DNA of 45,994 nt from a virus: IMG/VR virus record IMGVR_UViG_3300022208_000001, positions 1 through 45,994 of that record, one strand, 5' to 3'. Under the pieces are notes generated by a model that had not been told where the DNA came from, searched no databases, and saw only the letters and a program-made list of their open reading frames with translations. Shown in pieces: positions 7,235 to 14,303 of the stretch (within the stretch, counting starts at the first letter, position 1; each line of letters opens with the position of its first letter). The position numbers and the translations under genes are program-made.

Positions 7235-7601
7235 ACTTAAAGCCGAATTACAATTAATATTTAATCAATTTATACGATTAAGAGATAATGGGCAACCGTG
7301 TATTTCATGCAATCAATTTAAAGAAGCAAAACAAGCTGGGCATTATTATCCAGTCAAGGGATACGATGCTTTAAGATTTAATGAATTTAATGTAAATGGT
7401 GAGTGTCCTGGATGCAATTGTTTTGATGGAGGGCATTTGATTAATTATGGTGATAATTTAATAAAAAAAATAGGAAAAGAAAATTTTGCTCAATTAAAAA
7501 AAGATGCAAAAGCATACAAAATGAATGGATATAAATGGTCAAAAAGTGAATTATTAGAAAAAATAGGCTATTATAAAGAAAAAATTAAAGAACTAAATTA
7601 A
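7209..7601 (+). CDS. NinG-like (Rap) Holliday-junction nuclease candidate
   Basis: 130 residues. Basic N-terminal helix (KTKTLSKLKAELQLIFNQFI), CISC knuckle, AGHYYPVKGYDALRFNEFNV and ECPGCN with GGHLINYG follow in the order of the phage NinG/Rap family, an HNH-related zinc fold. Lambda Rap resolves recombination intermediates. The protein is a little shorter than lambda NinG but the zinc ligands and AGH/RF/N motifs are all visible. It ends the recombination operon. Confidence 0.82.
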   Translation: MKKTKTLSKLKAELQLIFNQFIRLRDNGQPCISCNQFKEAKQAGHYYPVKGYDALRFNEFNVNGECPGCNCFDGGHLINYGDNLIKKIGKENFAQLKKDAKAYKMNGYKWSKSELLEKIGYYKEKIKELN

Positions 7602-7682
7602 AATGGAAAATTACGAAAGCAATATTTCACGAATTAACAAAAAATGAAAATTCACAATTAATTTTAATAAAATAAAAAAGAA

Positions 7683-8021
7683 ATGATAGTAACAAAAGAG
7701 CATCAAGAAGCATTAATTGAGAAGTATATAAAAGACAAACACAATCAAGATGAATGCATTGGCTTTGTCGACGGCTTAAATACAGCATTAAACTTAGTTA
7801 AAAGTTTAACTATATCAAGCAATAGTAATTGGGTAGCATGCGCCGAGCGTGAGCCAGATAAAGAGGATACTTACTATATTTATCCGTACAAATATCACTA
7901 TACGGCAGAATATCACAAATACGGAAAGTGGGCAGGCAAATGGACAAATGATGATTCGTATGGCTATGAATATGAGGTATGTGTTGATTACTGGAAAGTT
8001 ATAGAGTCGCCAATGGTATAG
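7683..8021 (+). CDS. Hypothetical protein, DUF551-like C-terminal half
   Basis: 112 residues. The N-terminal half is helical (EHQEALIEKYIKDKH), and the second half has NWVACAEREPDKEDTYYIYP with many Trp and Tyr, resembling the DUF551-type beta domain found in phage accessory proteins (W, P and D spacing). No enzymatic motif is visible. It is the first gene after the recombination operon with its own short A-rich leader. Confidence 0.6.
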   Translation: MIVTKEHQEALIEKYIKDKHNQDECIGFVDGLNTALNLVKSLTISSNSNWVACAEREPDKEDTYYIYPYKYHYTAEYHKYGKWAGKWTNDDSYGYEYEVCVDYWKVIESPMV

Positions 8022-8039
8022 ATATATTATGGTTAAAAA

Positions 8040-8267
8040 ATGAAAAATAAAAAAGCAGAATATTTCAACTATCTGACAGCTTCCATGATTGAAATAAATG
8101 ATGGCTGTATAAAATGCATTTGGCTTGAATATTCAAACACAAATGAGTTTGATAATGAAGGCTGTGTTATGCTTAATAATGGAGATAATGCACTTATTGA
8201 GTTTGAAAATGGCAAAAAGATGATAATAACTAATAGTGAATGGTGTAGCCTTAAGTGGCTTCATTAA
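8040..8267 (+). CDS. Hypothetical small protein
   Basis: 75 residues, soluble and acidic, with three cysteines and Trp/Tyr-rich strands (CIKCIWLEYSNTNEF, KMIITNSEWCSLKWLH). It looks like a small beta domain. The family is unrecognised. It follows the preceding gene after 18 nt, and the phage-specific promoter at 8285-8340 lies after its stop. Confidence 0.55.
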   Translation: MKNKKAEYFNYLTASMIEINDGCIKCIWLEYSNTNEFDNEGCVMLNNGDNALIEFENGKKMIITNSEWCSLKWLH

Positions 8268-8284
8268 CTAGTATATTTAAATTA

Positions 8285-8340
8285 TATGATATATATCATA
8301 AAAAAAAGTGTTAAAAATTGCAACAAATGTTATATATTTA
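8285..8340 (+). promoter_or_regulatory. Operator-promoter, phage regulon site 2
   Basis: Palindrome TATGATATATATCATA (8285-8300), then A8, then AACAAATGTT (8322-8331) and the -7 box TATATTTA (8333-8340). The expected -33 position holds only TGTT, so the promoter looks activator-dependent. The first 32 nt are identical to those at 13393-13424. The palindrome centre is 47.5 bp from the end of the -7 box. It would drive the gene at 8365 with a leader of about 20 nt. Confidence 0.68.
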
Positions 8341-8364
8341 AGTATTCATTTTAAAAACAATATT

Positions 8365-8703
8365 ATGAGTGTAACCAGAAATATTCTTTTAAAACCGTTC
8401 ATTAAAATTCGAATTCAATACAAAAATTATGAACATGAAATAAAAACTTGTGGAGAACACGAAGAATTGAATGAAAATTTTTACCATTATATTGAAAATG
8501 ATGAAATATACTTATTTTCAAACACCAAAAGCAAAATTAATATTGATACAAATGAAAATGTATTTACAACATTAACGCCCGAATTAATGAATGCTATGAT
8601 TGCTGAATTTTCAGAAAAGCACAAAGAAGACATTCTATTATTAGAAGCAAAAATAAACTCAAAAGTAAAAGTTGAGTTTGGATTTGTATATGATGTTCGG
8701 TAA
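8365..8703 (+). CDS. Hypothetical protein under phage regulon promoter
   Basis: 112 residues from ATG 8365. A longer frame from GTG 8308 runs through the promoter and is rejected. It is soluble with mixed strands and a helical C-terminus (TLTPELMNAMIAEFSEKHKE). No family is recognised. Its control by the same operator-promoter arrangement as the nucleotidyltransferase gene at 13483 suggests the two are expressed together. Confidence 0.6.
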   Translation: MSVTRNILLKPFIKIRIQYKNYEHEIKTCGEHEELNENFYHYIENDEIYLFSNTKSKINIDTNENVFTTLTPELMNAMIAEFSEKHKEDILLLEAKINSKVKVEFGFVYDVR

Positions 8704-8795
8704 GGTTGCCGATAACGGTACTCAAATATGGTGTCGATTGCCCATAAAAATTAGTACAATGTTGATTAAATGTAAAACACTATAAAATACGAGCG

Positions 8796-9107
8796 ATGGA
8801 TTTAACAGAAAAAAGTTTACTTGTAGGAATATGTAATTGGCTGACTAAACAGCCTGAATACAGAAAACGTGAAATAACAGACCCGGAAAGTTTGTTTTAC
8901 CATGTTGCGCCAATTAAATATGCTGAATTTATAATGAGATTTGTGCGTGAGGAAGTCGAAAATTCGAAGCACGGCAATTGCACTATATTTGATGTTGTAG
9001 GGCATAGCGGACAGTTATGCCAATATGAACCAGACAATACAACAGCGATGAACTGTAAGCATTGCGGAGAACCTAAATGGGTGCATGAATGTTGTAAATT
9101 GGCATAA
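8796..9107 (+). CDS. Small zinc-binding candidate
   Basis: 103 residues. The C-terminus carries MNCKHCGEPKWVHECC, a possible Cys4 or Cys3His metal site, preceded by another HSGQLCQYEPD segment. The N-terminal part is helical (LTEKSLLVGICNWLTK). The pattern is of a small zinc-ribbon accessory protein. The function is not known. Confidence 0.55.
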   Translation: MDLTEKSLLVGICNWLTKQPEYRKREITDPESLFYHVAPIKYAEFIMRFVREEVENSKHGNCTIFDVVGHSGQLCQYEPDNTTAMNCKHCGEPKWVHECCKLA

Positions 9108-9158
9108 TTGCCTACAACTAGAATATATACATCATACATTAAATTAAAACTTAAAATC

Positions 9159-9524
9159 ATGAATCGACAATTAAAATTTAAAGCACTTTATAAAAATAAA
9201 CTGTATGATGTTTATGGAATTTCATTCCCTGATTTAATGGTTGATATTCCGCTAAAAAGATTTCCGTTTACTCAAAAAGTCAAAGCTGATGAATTAATTC
9301 AATTTATTGGCAAAACTGACGTAAATGGATGCGAAATATTTGAGGGTGACTATGATAATGATGGCAATTGCGTTGTCTGGTGTGATATATGTAACGCTTG
9401 GCAATTTGCCCAATTAGATGTACCGACAAAAGATATTTGTATCTCTTGTCATGCTTGTGACGGCAATTTCTTTTTTGATGAGCATATTCAAGAATTTGAA
9501 ACAGTTGGCAATCGGCTTCTGTAA
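9159..9524 (+). CDS. YopX-family protein
   Basis: 121 residues from ATG 9159, which follows the recurring leader element ending TTAAAATC. A longer frame to 9108 would run through that leader. ELIQFIGKTDVNGCEIFEGD is the YopX hallmark (QxTGxxDxxGxEIxEGD), and the protein ends in EFETVGNRLL as YopX proteins end in a VIGN-like motif. Between them lie two CDIC/CISC-type cysteine pairs, an unusual zinc-ribbon-like insert in place of the usual strand pair. YopX proteins are common in phages of many phyla and have no assigned function. Confidence 0.75.
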   Translation: MNRQLKFKALYKNKLYDVYGISFPDLMVDIPLKRFPFTQKVKADELIQFIGKTDVNGCEIFEGDYDNDGNCVVWCDICNAWQFAQLDVPTKDICISCHACDGNFFFDEHIQEFETVGNRLL

Positions 9525-9579
9525 GATTGCTGATACCGATAGAGCACAATTAGTAATAAATTTCAAAATACAGACAAGG

Positions 9580-9876
9580 ATGGGAAAGAAAACAAAAGTT
9601 TCAAAAACGCAGAAACATGCCAATTGTAGTTATACTATATTATGTGACGTTTGTGAACAATGCAATCAGTATGCAGATGAACTTTTTAGTTTTAATGGTG
9701 AAATCAAACGTTGCAGTTATTGTATGAAAGTGGAAGGATTATGCCAAACATGTGGAGATTATATACCATTTCCAGACCCTAATAATGATAATGATTCTTT
9801 ATGGCAGTTAGATGATTCAAGCGACTACGCACCAACACAGTGTTTAGAATGCTTCTTTAAAAAGCCGCATAATTAG
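9580..9876 (+). CDS. Small zinc-ribbon protein
   Basis: 98 residues from ATG 9580; the longer frame from 9418 overlaps the YopX gene and reads as an out-of-frame shadow there. Cysteine pairs CDVCEQC, CSYC, CQTC and CLEC would form two treble-clef or ribbon sites, with a basic N-terminus (MGKKTKVSKTQKH). Nucleic-acid or protein binding is plausible. No family is recognised. Confidence 0.6.
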   Translation: MGKKTKVSKTQKHANCSYTILCDVCEQCNQYADELFSFNGEIKRCSYCMKVEGLCQTCGDYIPFPDPNNDNDSLWQLDDSSDYAPTQCLECFFKKPHN

Positions 9877-9910
9877 ATTATATACAACATATATATATCA
9901 AATTAAAATC

Positions 9911-10318
9911 ATGGATACAATAATTATTTCTAAAACAAAATTTGAGAATCATATTATTGATCACTTTGATAGCGAAGGTAAATATGATTACGTTGAAAAT
10001 GGCAAAACAGAATTTGCTATAGAATTTGTTGATACCGATAAAAACGAAACAGGGAAATACAAATTCGGAGTAATTTACGACCCTTTTTATCGAAAAGTAT
10101 ATGATATTGAACATTTGAGAGTTTACAAAATAATTGATACCGGAGACGAGGAAGCCAATATTAAATTAAAAACTGACAATAACAATCCTAGTCGGTTAAG
10201 TTTATTTAATGAACTTCAAAAAATACTTGAAAAGCAATTAAAAGTTGACGAGAAAAATGCAAAATCAATTCGAGATATTGAAGATACGAATAAATGGTTA
10301 AACGAAAATTGCAGGTAA
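9911..10318 (+). CDS. Hypothetical acidic protein
   Basis: 135 residues, acidic, with an N-terminal beta section (TIIISKTKFENHIIDHF, KYKFGVIYDPFYRKVYDI) and a helical C-terminus (SLFNELQKILEKQLKVDEKN). The gene has one of the recurring ATTATATACA leaders. The family is unrecognised. Confidence 0.55.
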   Translation: MDTIIISKTKFENHIIDHFDSEGKYDYVENGKTEFAIEFVDTDKNETGKYKFGVIYDPFYRKVYDIEHLRVYKIIDTGDEEANIKLKTDNNNPSRLSLFNELQKILEKQLKVDEKNAKSIRDIEDTNKWLNENCR

Positions 10319-10346
10319 TAATATGAATTAAAAAAGTATTAAAAGA

Positions 10347-10377
10347 TTTGATTTATTCAAAATATTAACTATATTTG
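10347..10377 (+). promoter_or_regulatory. Consensus Bacteroidota promoter
   Basis: TTTG at 10347-10350, 19 nt, TATATTTG at 10370-10377: both boxes are perfect matches. Transcription would start near 10381-10384, more than 100 nt before the next ATG (10488), leaving room for the hairpin-ended RNA described next. Confidence 0.78.
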
Positions 10378-10383
10378 TATTTG

Positions 10384-10466
10384 AGATTGTTATTTTTAAT
10401 ACGTAGATTTAAGTTAAAAACCCGGCTTCCCCAAGAACCTCACACAACGATTAAGTCGGGTTTTTT
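10384..10466 (+). ncRNA. Candidate small RNA or attenuated leader
   Basis: An RNA of about 80 nt from the promoter at 10347-10377 would end in a strong hairpin. AAACCCGGCTT (10418-10428) pairs with AAGTCGGGTTT (10453-10463), 11 bp with one G-U, then a T-run to 10466. The 24-nt loop is long for a terminator and is C/A-rich (CCCCAAGAACCTCACACAAC). It could be a free sRNA, or a leader whose hairpin limits read-through into the HTH gene at 10488. Confidence 0.55.
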
Positions 10467-10487
10467 CGAATTAAAAAGTAAATAAAT

Positions 10488-10682
10488 ATGTATATAGATT
10501 ACGAAAAGTACAAGAAAAGATTGAAACAAAAAGGGATTACAGCTAATCATTTGATTAGTAAAACTAAAACGCCTAGATCGACATATTATAATTTTGTGAA
10601 TGGTGTAAAAGAAGCAACCCCTGAATTTTTATTATTATTATCAAATGAATTAGTTTGCCCGATTAGTTATTTGACGAAATAA
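10488..10682 (+). CDS. Cro/C1-type HTH protein
   Basis: 64 residues: YKKRLKQKGITANHLISKTK, then RSTYYNFVNG as recognition helix, then FLLLLSNELVCPISYLTK. This is a minimal single-domain HTH_3/Cro-like fold with no oligomerisation or cleavage domain. It sits 21 nt after the T-run of the candidate sRNA/terminator, so its level may depend on read-through. Size suits a Cro-like early regulator. Confidence 0.72.
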   Translation: MYIDYEKYKKRLKQKGITANHLISKTKTPRSTYYNFVNGVKEATPEFLLLLSNELVCPISYLTK

Positions 10683-10716
10683 TTTTTTTTAATTTTAAAC
10701 TAAACAAATTTGTATT

Positions 10717-10947
10717 ATGATAAACTTATTAAAGCAAGTATTGCGAAAAAATGAAATTTACGATTCCGATGAAATGTATTTAAGTATATTCATTAAATAT
10801 TCAATTGGTGATTATAAAAGACCAACACTGGACGATTATCAAATATGCCACAAATTGTTCGAATTAGGGTTTTTAGTTAAGAAATCGACTCCTATTTGGT
10901 GGAATGATTCATTTTGTGGTTATAATCATGAATTTAAATGTATATGA
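10717..10947 (+). CDS. Hypothetical small protein
   Basis: 76 residues, helical first half (MINLLKQVLRKNEIYDSDEM) and an aromatic C-terminus (PIWWNDSFCGYNHEF). It is co-directional with the replication genes, 34 nt after the HTH gene. No family is recognised. Confidence 0.55.
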   Translation: MINLLKQVLRKNEIYDSDEMYLSIFIKYSIGDYKRPTLDDYQICHKLFELGFLVKKSTPIWWNDSFCGYNHEFKCI

Positions 10948-10960
10948 AAAATAATAAATT

Positions 10961-11161
10961 ATGAAAAACGTAGCAATGGATGATTTAATCGTAGGCGATA
11001 TATTCGCTGAAAAAATTCAGATTCGTGGCAGGATAGCATTTGAGGTGCTAGAAATCGAAGATGAGGCAATAAGGGTTATAAATAGAAGTAATAACAGCGT
11101 TTCGAAAAAACAAAAAAAAGGATATGTTATTTGGTTACGAAATACATGTGAAACAATATAA
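10961..11161 (+). CDS. Hypothetical small beta protein
   Basis: 66 residues. The order MDDLIVGDIFAEKIQIRGRI, AFEVLEIEDEAIRVI, GYVIWLRNT reads as a compact small beta-barrel, SH3-like in rhythm, similar to phage proteins that precede replication initiators. It lies 3 nt before the replisome-organizer gene, suggesting co-translation. The function is unknown. Confidence 0.55.
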   Translation: MKNVAMDDLIVGDIFAEKIQIRGRIAFEVLEIEDEAIRVINRSNNSVSKKQKKGYVIWLRNTCETI

Positions 11162-11164
11162 TTT

Positions 11165-11845
11165 ATGGCAAAACGATTTATTGACACGACTATTTGGACG
11201 CAAAATAAATGGTTTAGAAAATTAAAACCTGAAATAAAATTGCTCTGGATTTACTTATTTACAAATTGCGATTCTGTTGGTATTTGGGAAGAAGATATCG
11301 AATTGGCTTCTTTTGTTATAGGGTATGCATACACTATGGATAGTCTATTAGAATTTAAGGGTAAATTAAAACAAATTAATGAAAAAAAATATTGGATTAT
11401 TGATTTTTGTAATTTTCAATATGGAATACTTGATGATGAAAAATTAACAAATAAACCTCATCAATCATACATTAGAATATTAAAAAATCATAGTCTATGG
11501 ATAGACTATCTAAAGACTATTCATAGTCTTAAAGAAAAAGATAAAGAAAAAGATAAAGAAAAATATATAAAAATATTTGATGAAATAAAAGATGAATTTT
11601 CTTTAAGTAATGAATATGTAAATTTGATAACATTATGGTTAAAATATAAGTCTGAAAAGGGTCAATCATATAAAAAAACGGGATTAAAAACATTAATAGA
11701 AAGTTTATTAAAAGATTCGAAAAATGACATTGAAATTGCAAGAGAAATGATTAATAAGTCAATTCGAAATAATTATTCCGGAATATTTAAAATAGACAAT
11801 AATCAAAAAAAGCAAACAAAAAATATAAATGATAAATGGATATAA
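11165..11845 (+). CDS. Phage replisome organizer / replication initiation protein
   Basis: 226 residues. N-terminal winged-helix-like domain (FIDTTIWTQNKWFRKL, KLLWIYLFTNCDSVGIWEED, ELASFVIG), Lys/Glu linker (about residues 118-135) and a C-terminal helical domain. This is the usual plan of phage replisome organizers that bind the origin and recruit the helicase loader. The gene overlaps the DnaC-like loader by 10 nt, the standard partner. The linker-coding DNA (11490-11575) holds paired inverted repeats and an A-rich tract, as in phages whose origin lies inside the initiator gene. Confidence 0.75.
   Translation: MAKRFIDTTIWTQNKWFRKLKPEIKLLWIYLFTNCDSVGIWEEDIELASFVIGYAYTMDSLLEFKGKLKQINEKKYWIIDFCNFQYGILDDEKLTNKPHQSYIRILKNHSLWIDYLKTIHSLKEKDKEKDKEKYIKIFDEIKDEFSLSNEYVNLITLWLKYKSEKGQSYKKTGLKTLIESLLKDSKNDIEIAREMINKSIRNNYSGIFKIDNNQKKQTKNINDKWI
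11490..11575. other. Candidate phage replication origin inside initiator gene
   Basis: Two perfect inverted repeats stand in tandem: ATAGTCTAT-GG-ATAGACTAT (11490-11509) and AAGACTAT-TC-ATAGTCTT (11513-11530). That makes four copies of an ATAGTCT half-site in 41 bp. They are followed by an A-rich, low-stability tract with tandem AAAGATAAAGA units (about 11531-11575) that could be the unwinding element. Their position in the linker region of the replisome organizer matches known phage origins. Function is inferred; no replication data are visible. Confidence 0.6.
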
Positions 11846-12495
11846 TAAGTAATATATTAGAAGATTGCAAAAAAGAAAAAGGAACGTCGAGAATAAAATA
11901 TTATCCATATTCGACGTCAATTGCAAAACATGTTTGGTGCGAAATAGCTTCAAAAATGATAAATAATCTTAAATACGATGAATTTAATAAGGAAGTATGG
12001 TCTGAATTAATAAAATATATTCATGGTGACGAATCTTGTATTTATGATTTAAATAAATCAATTGCATTAATTGGAAGAACCGGCTCTGGTAAAACTAAAA
12101 CTATGGAAATAATGTCACAGTATATGAATATTGATGATGTTAAATATATTAAAAATGGCAAATTGATTAGATTTAATTACAAAATTATATCATCTCGGGA
12201 AATAGTAAATCAATACGCAATAAAAGGATATGATGCGATTCAAAAATATATAATGATATCAAATATTTGTATTGATGATATTGGCTCTGAATCAACATCT
12301 GCCAAGTATTACGGAACGGAATTAAACGCAATCGAGGAAATAATTGAAATGAGATATTCAAAAGGATTGATGACTCATTTTACATCAAATTATAATACTG
12401 ATGACATATTAGAATTGTATGGAAGCAGGGTACATAGCAGAATAATGCAAACATGCAATATCATAACATTAAATGGTAAAGATTATAGATTGTAA
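11836..12495 (+). CDS. DnaC-like AAA+ helicase loader
   Basis: 219 residues. Walker A IGRTGSGKTKTM (residues 80-87 for the GRTGSGKT core), Walker B NICIDDIGSE (about 144-152), a sensor-1-like THFTSNYN and an arginine-finger-like YGSRVHSRIM near the C-terminus. This is the order of DnaC/IstB-type loaders. The protein would deliver a replicative helicase, here presumably the host DnaB because no phage helicase gene was seen, to the origin bound by the upstream gene product. Confidence 0.85.
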   Translation: MDIISNILEDCKKEKGTSRIKYYPYSTSIAKHVWCEIASKMINNLKYDEFNKEVWSELIKYIHGDESCIYDLNKSIALIGRTGSGKTKTMEIMSQYMNIDDVKYIKNGKLIRFNYKIISSREIVNQYAIKGYDAIQKYIMISNICIDDIGSESTSAKYYGTELNAIEEIIEMRYSKGLMTHFTSNYNTDDILELYGSRVHSRIMQTCNIITLNGKDYRL

Positions 12496-12511
12496 ATTAA
12501 AATTCAAGATC

Positions 12512-12685
12512 ATGAAAAAACAAGCAGAATTTACAAATACAGAATTTGGAATATTATACGCAATAGTTAATGAATTCGGGAATGATAAAAAACCGGAACT
12601 CATGAAAGAGATAAAATCATTGATGCGATATGACAGAATGATAATGAAAGGCAGAATTCTAGGAGCATTAAAAGGAATATTATAA
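12512..12685 (+). CDS. Hypothetical small protein
   Basis: 57 residues from ATG 12512, preceded by an A-rich leader. A 13-residue upstream extension to 12473 overlaps the helicase-loader gene and is rejected. It is helical and basic toward the end (MRYDRMIMKGRILGALKG). The family is unrecognised. Confidence 0.5.
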   Translation: MKKQAEFTNTEFGILYAIVNEFGNDKKPELMKEIKSLMRYDRMIMKGRILGALKGIL

Positions 12686-12704
12686 AATATAAAAAACAAA
12701 TATT

Positions 12705-13373
12705 ATGCATAAAGAATCAAAATTAAAAATGCAATGGTTTAAAGATAATTTTATAGAAAATAATAATATTAAAATACTTGATGTTGGGAGTTATGATGTG
12801 AATGGGAGTTATAGGGATATATTTAAAGAATCAGAATATCATGGGCTGGATATTGAAAAAGGGGAAAATGTAGATATAGTTTTACAAAATCCATACGATT
12901 GGTCAAGTATACAATCAAACTATTATGATGTTGTTATAAGCGGACAAGCATTAGAGCATGTTGAATTTTTCTGGATAACAATGAAAGAAATGTGTAGAGT
13001 TTTAAAAAAAGGCGGTTTAATTTGCATAATAGTTCCAAACAATTTTAAGGAACATAGATACCCTGTAGATTGTTACAGATTTTTTACAGATGGGTTAGTG
13101 GCGCTTGCAAAATTATACAAATTAAATATTCTACATTGTAGCATGAATCAGGGTGAAAAAAAATGGATTAATCATCTTGCGAAAGATGCAATATTAATAG
13201 CAAAAAAAACATATTCTGGAATTGAGGAAATAGTAATTAAAGATTATAAATTAATCGAACTGAATCATAATGAATTATGCAGACCATTCAAATATAAAAA
13301 ACAAAATAATAATTTTATAATTCGCAATATCAGAAGAGTATTACGAATTATTATTAAATTAATTGATTATTAA
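12705..13373 (+). CDS. Class I SAM-dependent methyltransferase
   Basis: 222 residues with a clear methyltransferase type 11 fold: motif I KILDVGSYDVNGS, acidic strand 2 YHGLDIEKG, motif IV YDVVISGQALEHV, then EMCRVLKKGGLICIIVP and EHRYPVDCYRFFTDG. The last block is common in methyltransferases from surface-polysaccharide gene clusters. It lacks the DPPY/NPPY motif of N6-adenine or N4-cytosine DNA methylases and the PC motif of C5 enzymes. A sugar or small-molecule substrate is therefore more likely than DNA. The C-terminus is basic (RNIRRVLRIIIKL) and may touch membranes. Confidence 0.8.
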   Translation: MHKESKLKMQWFKDNFIENNNIKILDVGSYDVNGSYRDIFKESEYHGLDIEKGENVDIVLQNPYDWSSIQSNYYDVVISGQALEHVEFFWITMKEMCRVLKKGGLICIIVPNNFKEHRYPVDCYRFFTDGLVALAKLYKLNILHCSMNQGEKKWINHLAKDAILIAKKTYSGIEEIVIKDYKLIELNHNELCRPFKYKKQNNNFIIRNIRRVLRIIIKLIDY

Positions 13374-13392
13374 GTAGTTGATTATAAATAAA

Positions 13393-13458
13393 TATGATAT
13401 ATATCATAAAAAAAAGTGTTAAAATATTTGCACAATTGCAACAATTGTTATATATTTA
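13393..13458 (+). promoter_or_regulatory. Operator-promoter, phage regulon site 3
   Basis: Palindrome TATGATATATATCATA (13393-13408), A-run, -33 TTTG (13427-13430), 20 nt that include AACAATTGTT (13440-13449), then -7 TATATTTA (13451-13458). Compared with 8285-8340 it is identical for 32 nt and then carries about ten extra bases, one DNA turn. The palindrome centre is 57.5 bp from the end of the -7 box. It drives the nucleotidyltransferase gene at 13483. Confidence 0.75.
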
Positions 13459-13482
13459 CGTATAATTAATAAAGAAACAACG

Positions 13483-13893
13483 ATGACAACAGACAGCAAA
13501 ATATTAATCGGCGGACAAGCACTAAGAATACTAGGTAGTTCAAGATCAACAAATGATACTGACTATTTAATCAATGATATTTCAACAAAAGAAGCTTTTT
13601 TACATGATGAAAATATTGATTATCTTAACGCAAACGGTAATAAATTTTTTGCTGAGATTTTCAAAATCGAGGAAGGCAATCAAATAGCTACTCCTCAGTC
13701 ATTATTAGAGCTTAAAGCTTATGCATTTGTTCAACATTGTCAGAATATGAAATTTCAAAAAGCTGATGAAGCAGAATTTGATATGAAATTTTTAGTTAGA
13801 AAATTCAATTTGACTGTAAAAATAGTTCGTAATTATGTATCATCAGGCGAATTAAGCGAAATAATGAAAGTTATAAATTCAACTAAAATATAA
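13483..13893 (+). CDS. Nucleotidyltransferase-fold protein, AbiEii/MNT-like
   Basis: 136 residues. ILIGGQALRILGSSRSTNDT shows the GG of the nucleotidyltransferase active-site helix (Gly10-Gly11) and the DxD metal-binding pair (Asp25, Asp27) with the R-x-T-x-D spacing typical of AbiEii-like and related proteins. The rest is helical. It is shorter than the AbiEii toxins, close to a minimal NTase domain. Such domains act as toxins or antitoxins by transferring nucleotides to tRNA or proteins, but other roles exist. It has its own regulated promoter and is followed by an uncharacterised gene with a similar leader. Confidence 0.65.
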   Translation: MTTDSKILIGGQALRILGSSRSTNDTDYLINDISTKEAFLHDENIDYLNANGNKFFAEIFKIEEGNQIATPQSLLELKAYAFVQHCQNMKFQKADEAEFDMKFLVRKFNLTVKIVRNYVSSGELSEIMKVINSTKI

Positions 13894-13916
13894 TATTAAC
13901 TTAAAACTAAGCAATC

Positions 13917-14288
13917 ATGAAAACAAAACAAGTACAATTAGCAAAAACAAAAGTTGCAAAATTAGCAGCAAGTATGAGTAATCATACAACAACTCAAAAA
14001 ATTGATTTTGCAATAGAAAACAAACTTAATATAATATTCAGTTCTTTTTATTCCCAGGGTTGGACACGTGTTAACGATTTAGATGTAAAAAAAGAGATAA
14101 AATTTAATGATATTGATAAAAATTTCGGAACAGGCTCTTATTATATGAATTATTTAGCAGTTGGGAAAAAAGAATTGACGGAAAATGACAAATTAAAACT
14201 CATTAAACACGCCGAAAATGGATTTATAAATAAACATAATTTAAACATTTTTAAAATTTACTTAAATAAAGATTCAGGATTTTGTTAA
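13917..14288 (+). CDS. Hypothetical partner of the nucleotidyltransferase gene
   Basis: 123 residues, basic N-terminal helix (MKTKQVQLAKTKVAKLAASM) followed by a mixed domain (SFYSQGWTRVNDLDVKKEI). It starts 23 nt after the NTase-like gene and both end at the terminator at 14304-14340, so the two make a two-gene transcription unit. The family is unrecognised. A toxin-antitoxin or host-control pairing is possible but not shown. Confidence 0.55.
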   Translation: MKTKQVQLAKTKVAKLAASMSNHTTTQKIDFAIENKLNIIFSSFYSQGWTRVNDLDVKKEIKFNDIDKNFGTGSYYMNYLAVGKKELTENDKLKLIKHAENGFINKHNLNIFKIYLNKDSGFC

Positions 14289-14303
14289 ATAATAGAATAA
14301 TTT

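Noticed and set aside
9418-9579. 54-residue extension of the zinc-ribbon protein
   Set aside because: It overlaps the YopX-family gene in another frame; composition changes at ATG 9580 to the real protein.
11531-11575. CRISPR or iteron array in the A-rich tract
   Set aside because: The repeats are low-complexity Lys/Glu codons without spacers; the site is better explained as an unwinding tract next to the inverted repeats.
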